This document shows, in pieces, positions 61,892 to 64,000 of a stretch of DNA of 64,000 nt. A program made the translations under genes and the position numbers. Under the pieces are notes generated by a model. The model was given only the letters and a program-made list of their open reading frames with translations, did no database searches and was not told the origin of the DNA. This DNA comes from Mantis religiosa (lineage: Eukaryota > Arthropoda > Insecta > Mantodea > Mantidae): the NCBI GenBank assembly GCA_030765055.1, contig CM060958.1, positions 82,065,783 to 82,129,782 of the forward strand, written 5' to 3'. How positions within the stretch are numbered: the first letter of the stretch is position 1; each line of letters begins with the position of its first letter.

Positions 61892-62095
61892 CCTCGCCTC
61901 GTTCAGTAGATGGTAGGTGTCTGCCCACGTTCAAAAGGTCCCGAGTTCGAATCTGGTCAGGGTGAACTATCTGGATAAGGTCTTTTTCCGAGATTTTGCC
62001 TTATACTGAAAGACGAATATGGGTAACTCTAAGCTCTATGGACTCTGAACTCATTTGAATGATCCAACGTTGGAGGACGTAAATTAAAAAAGAAA
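61892..62095 (+). mobile_element. tRNA-derived SINE, family A, copy 8
   Basis: TTACAAGAATTA (61880-61891) and TTACACGAATTA (62096-62107) form a 12-bp duplication with one difference. Head CTCGCCTCGTTCAGTAGATG, B box GAGTTCGAATCTGG, body with ACTCTAAGCTCTATGG and tail GGACGTAAATTAAAAAAG. A segment near GTCATATCGG is missing from the 3' part. Confidence 0.9.
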
Positions 62096-62141
62096 TTACA
62101 CGAATTATTATTTCTGATCGACCAATAAACACTTACACGTA

Positions 62142-62398
62142 AGGCCGCGCCATGGCTCAGTGGTTAGACCGCTTGGCTCTAACCAAGGCGGCCCGGGTTC
62201 GATCCCAGGCGACCACAAAGTGAGATTTGTGGTGGACAACATGGCGCTGGGGCGGGTTTTCTCCGGGACCTCCGGTTTCCCCCGCCATCTCAGTCCACCG
62301 GTGCTCCATCTTCATCTCATGTATCATCAGTGTCACCGCCTGCTGTGCCGTATGTAGTAAAAGCGGGCGTTAAACACTACACATTTCATTTCATTTTC
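62142..62398 (+). mobile_element. tRNA-derived SINE, family B, copy 2 (near full length)
   Basis: Head GGCCGCGCCATGGCTCAGTG, B box CGGGTTCGATCCC, body CTCCGGGACCTCCGGTTTCC and TCATCAGTGTCACCGCCTG, end GTTAAACACTACACATTTC with a (ATTTC/TTTC) tail. It closely matches the reverse complement of 13897-14142. Confidence 0.9.
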
Positions 62399-64000
62399 AT
62401 CACGCAAAAAGAGGAATGTACTAATTTTTATACATAATTAGCTTATTTAGATGAGTTGTTAACAATGACTATTTCCCTCATATGACGTCATATTGACCGT
62501 GTTGAAGTCGATCAATCAAATTGAACGAAATCATACACAACAGCGATACTATTTTGTTATCACACCCTCAGACACGATAACAACACATTCTGCATGTTTA
62601 CGAACAGGTAAAGAATTATATATCTCACAGATCGTCAACTGTTAGCGCGACTTTCAAATGTTAAAATGGCTGAAAGGTTTGTATGCCATGACTTGTGAGA
62701 TTGTTTCATTCATGTGCTAATGTAGACCTATGTGATTTAGGGAATCAAATAACTTATTTTATTGCTTTTTGTGTGACATAGTCTCTACAAATGTAACTCG
62801 TAGTTTTGAGCTTCCCTACTTAAATTCCCTGGCGATAATTTCAAAACCACTCGTGACATTACCTATGATAATTGCCCTCAATACGTATATAATTTTAATT
62901 TAATACATATATATATATAATTTATATTAAACATAATACGGATATGAAAGGTTTATTGCTCTACATCAGTATATGATTGGCAGTGCATCATGCGGATGAA
63001 TGATTTATGTAATGAATTCCAATGCAAAACATAGTATTGGTTTTAGTACGTAATTTTGTACATGTACAATGACGAATGCAAACTTCTGTTGTCTGTAAAC
63101 GTTCTCGTATATTTCAGAAGAGAAGAGTAGGTTTTGCACGCTTTTTGTCGCATGCAGCACGATTACGGCAAAGCATATTGAAGAACACGATCAAACAGCA
63201 ACTAATTATCATTATAGTTATCTTCACTTTCTTCTTTCGCCACGATCTAGATTTGTGTTTCATACACATCGTTTTCGTCTTAAAGCTACGGTGTCACAAC
63301 TGTGGTATTTACATGGAAGGACCTTCGCTTACTGAAGCACAACACCGAACGTATAGTATAGCAACGCAAAGAAAATCCCTGTAAGGAATGTGCTGTGGGA
63401 CAAGGACAGCGAATGTGAGAGGCAGAGAACGCTTGCTACACATGGAGAAGACCGTTAAAAAACATGCGCCCTATTCACTTTGTACATTAAAGCCGAGAAG
63501 ATTCATTCACAAAAGTAGAAGCCGTCAGAATGTTTTTGAATGGTCTGTAACTGTACTGACATGGGGTGTCATAAACCTGTCCAGGGAGGGTGTGGGGACC
63601 TTCGGCCAACCCCCATGCGTCTCATCCCTCGGAGACTTTCTCTCCTGTGGAGGAGTATAGAGCATTCGTGATTCCAACGTGAACCTTGGGAGTAAGGGCG
63701 ATGATGTATGCTAGGAACGGGGTCCTTAACAATTCCAACATGGCAGAAATCCTTACGGGTGTCAGGATTCAACGAGACAGCTCCTAGGTAAGAAAGAGTA
63801 GCCACTGTTCCTGCCAATTGCCAGAGAGCAGTCTTATCGTGGCACAAACGTCACTATTCTATCTCAAAACACGTTATCTGGCTCTGCAACCATCAGGCAT
63901 AAGCAAGGAAGTGTTTGGAACACAAAATGATGGACAGAAATGTTCATGATAGAATGGAAATCAATCCATTTTTTTCCAGGGACACTAGCTAAAACCAAAA
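62399..64000. other. Unassigned DNA to the window end
   Basis: An AT repeat lies near 62907-62920. Plus frames 63076-63384 and 63388-63660 and the minus frame 63569-63847 are unrecognised; 63570-63850 is GC-richer than its surroundings, which may mark another repeat. Confidence 0.4.

Noticed and set aside
62143..62216. tRNA gene on the plus strand
   Set aside because: Followed by a conserved SINE body that is also found at 13897-14142 with its own target duplication.

Overview
The window looks like AT-rich nuclear DNA from an arthropod, most likely an insect with a large repeat-filled genome. A cockroach-like or other hemimetabolous insect is my guess, and the species cannot be fixed from the sequence alone. 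Grounds for this are several tRNA-derived SINE families, decayed Tc1/mariner, hAT, PIF/Harbinger and non-LTR elements of types common in insects, very long trinucleotide microsatellites, and no operon structure. I found no host protein-coding gene, exon series, rRNA or functional tRNA that I can support. Nearly all long open frames are either chance frames or broken transposase or reverse-transcriptase pieces, so the window is best read as intergenic or intronic repeat accumulation.

Layout. Positions 1-1.3 kb: a minus-strand non-LTR reverse transcriptase interrupted by a small hAT-like element that itself holds a SINE. 3.2-4.3 kb: a 1.1-kb hAT element with 8-bp target duplications and a zinc-finger transposase remnant. 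5.6-7.4 kb: SINEs, tRNA-like pieces and a repeat carrying a hammerhead-ribozyme-like motif. 8.1-10.6 kb: a mariner broken by a LINE and by a TA-flanked MITE. 11-14.1 kb: SINEs, a second hammerhead-like copy and a LINE 3' half. 15.7-16.2 kb: a 473-bp trinucleotide microsatellite. 19.25-20.15 kb: a solo LTR with ATAT target duplications directly followed by a 443-bp MITE. 20.2-25.4 kb: mostly unassigned AT-rich DNA. 26.9-28.6 kb: a SINE, a GC-rich retroposon and a 197-bp LINE tail. 28.77-30.43 kb: a PIF/Harbinger element with TAA duplications. 31.3-36.8 kb: SINEs, a DDE transposase remnant and the second MITE copy. 38.3-40.5 kb: a 636-bp direct duplication. 41.55-42.8 kb: a full-length mariner with intact ends and a dead transposase. 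44.4-45.7 kb: another DDE transposase remnant and a Penelope-like 3' end with a hammerhead-like core. 46.9-47.2 kb: a (TTA)n tract. 49.8-56.9 kb: two hAT C-terminal remnants and a nearly perfect SINE inverted repeat. 57.4-62.4 kb: the GC-rich retroposon again with a 16-bp target duplication, a second ATAT-flanked solo LTR, another mariner remnant, and more SINEs. The last 1.6 kb is unassigned.

The elements are layered by nested insertion, so relative ages can be read: mariner before LINE and MITE; LINE before hAT-like MITE before SINE. The observations most worth checking are the three hammerhead-like motifs, the paired ATAT-flanked LTRs, the SINE palindrome, the GC-rich retroposon with a shared reading frame, and the exact 636-bp duplication. 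No undescribed multi-gene system was found.
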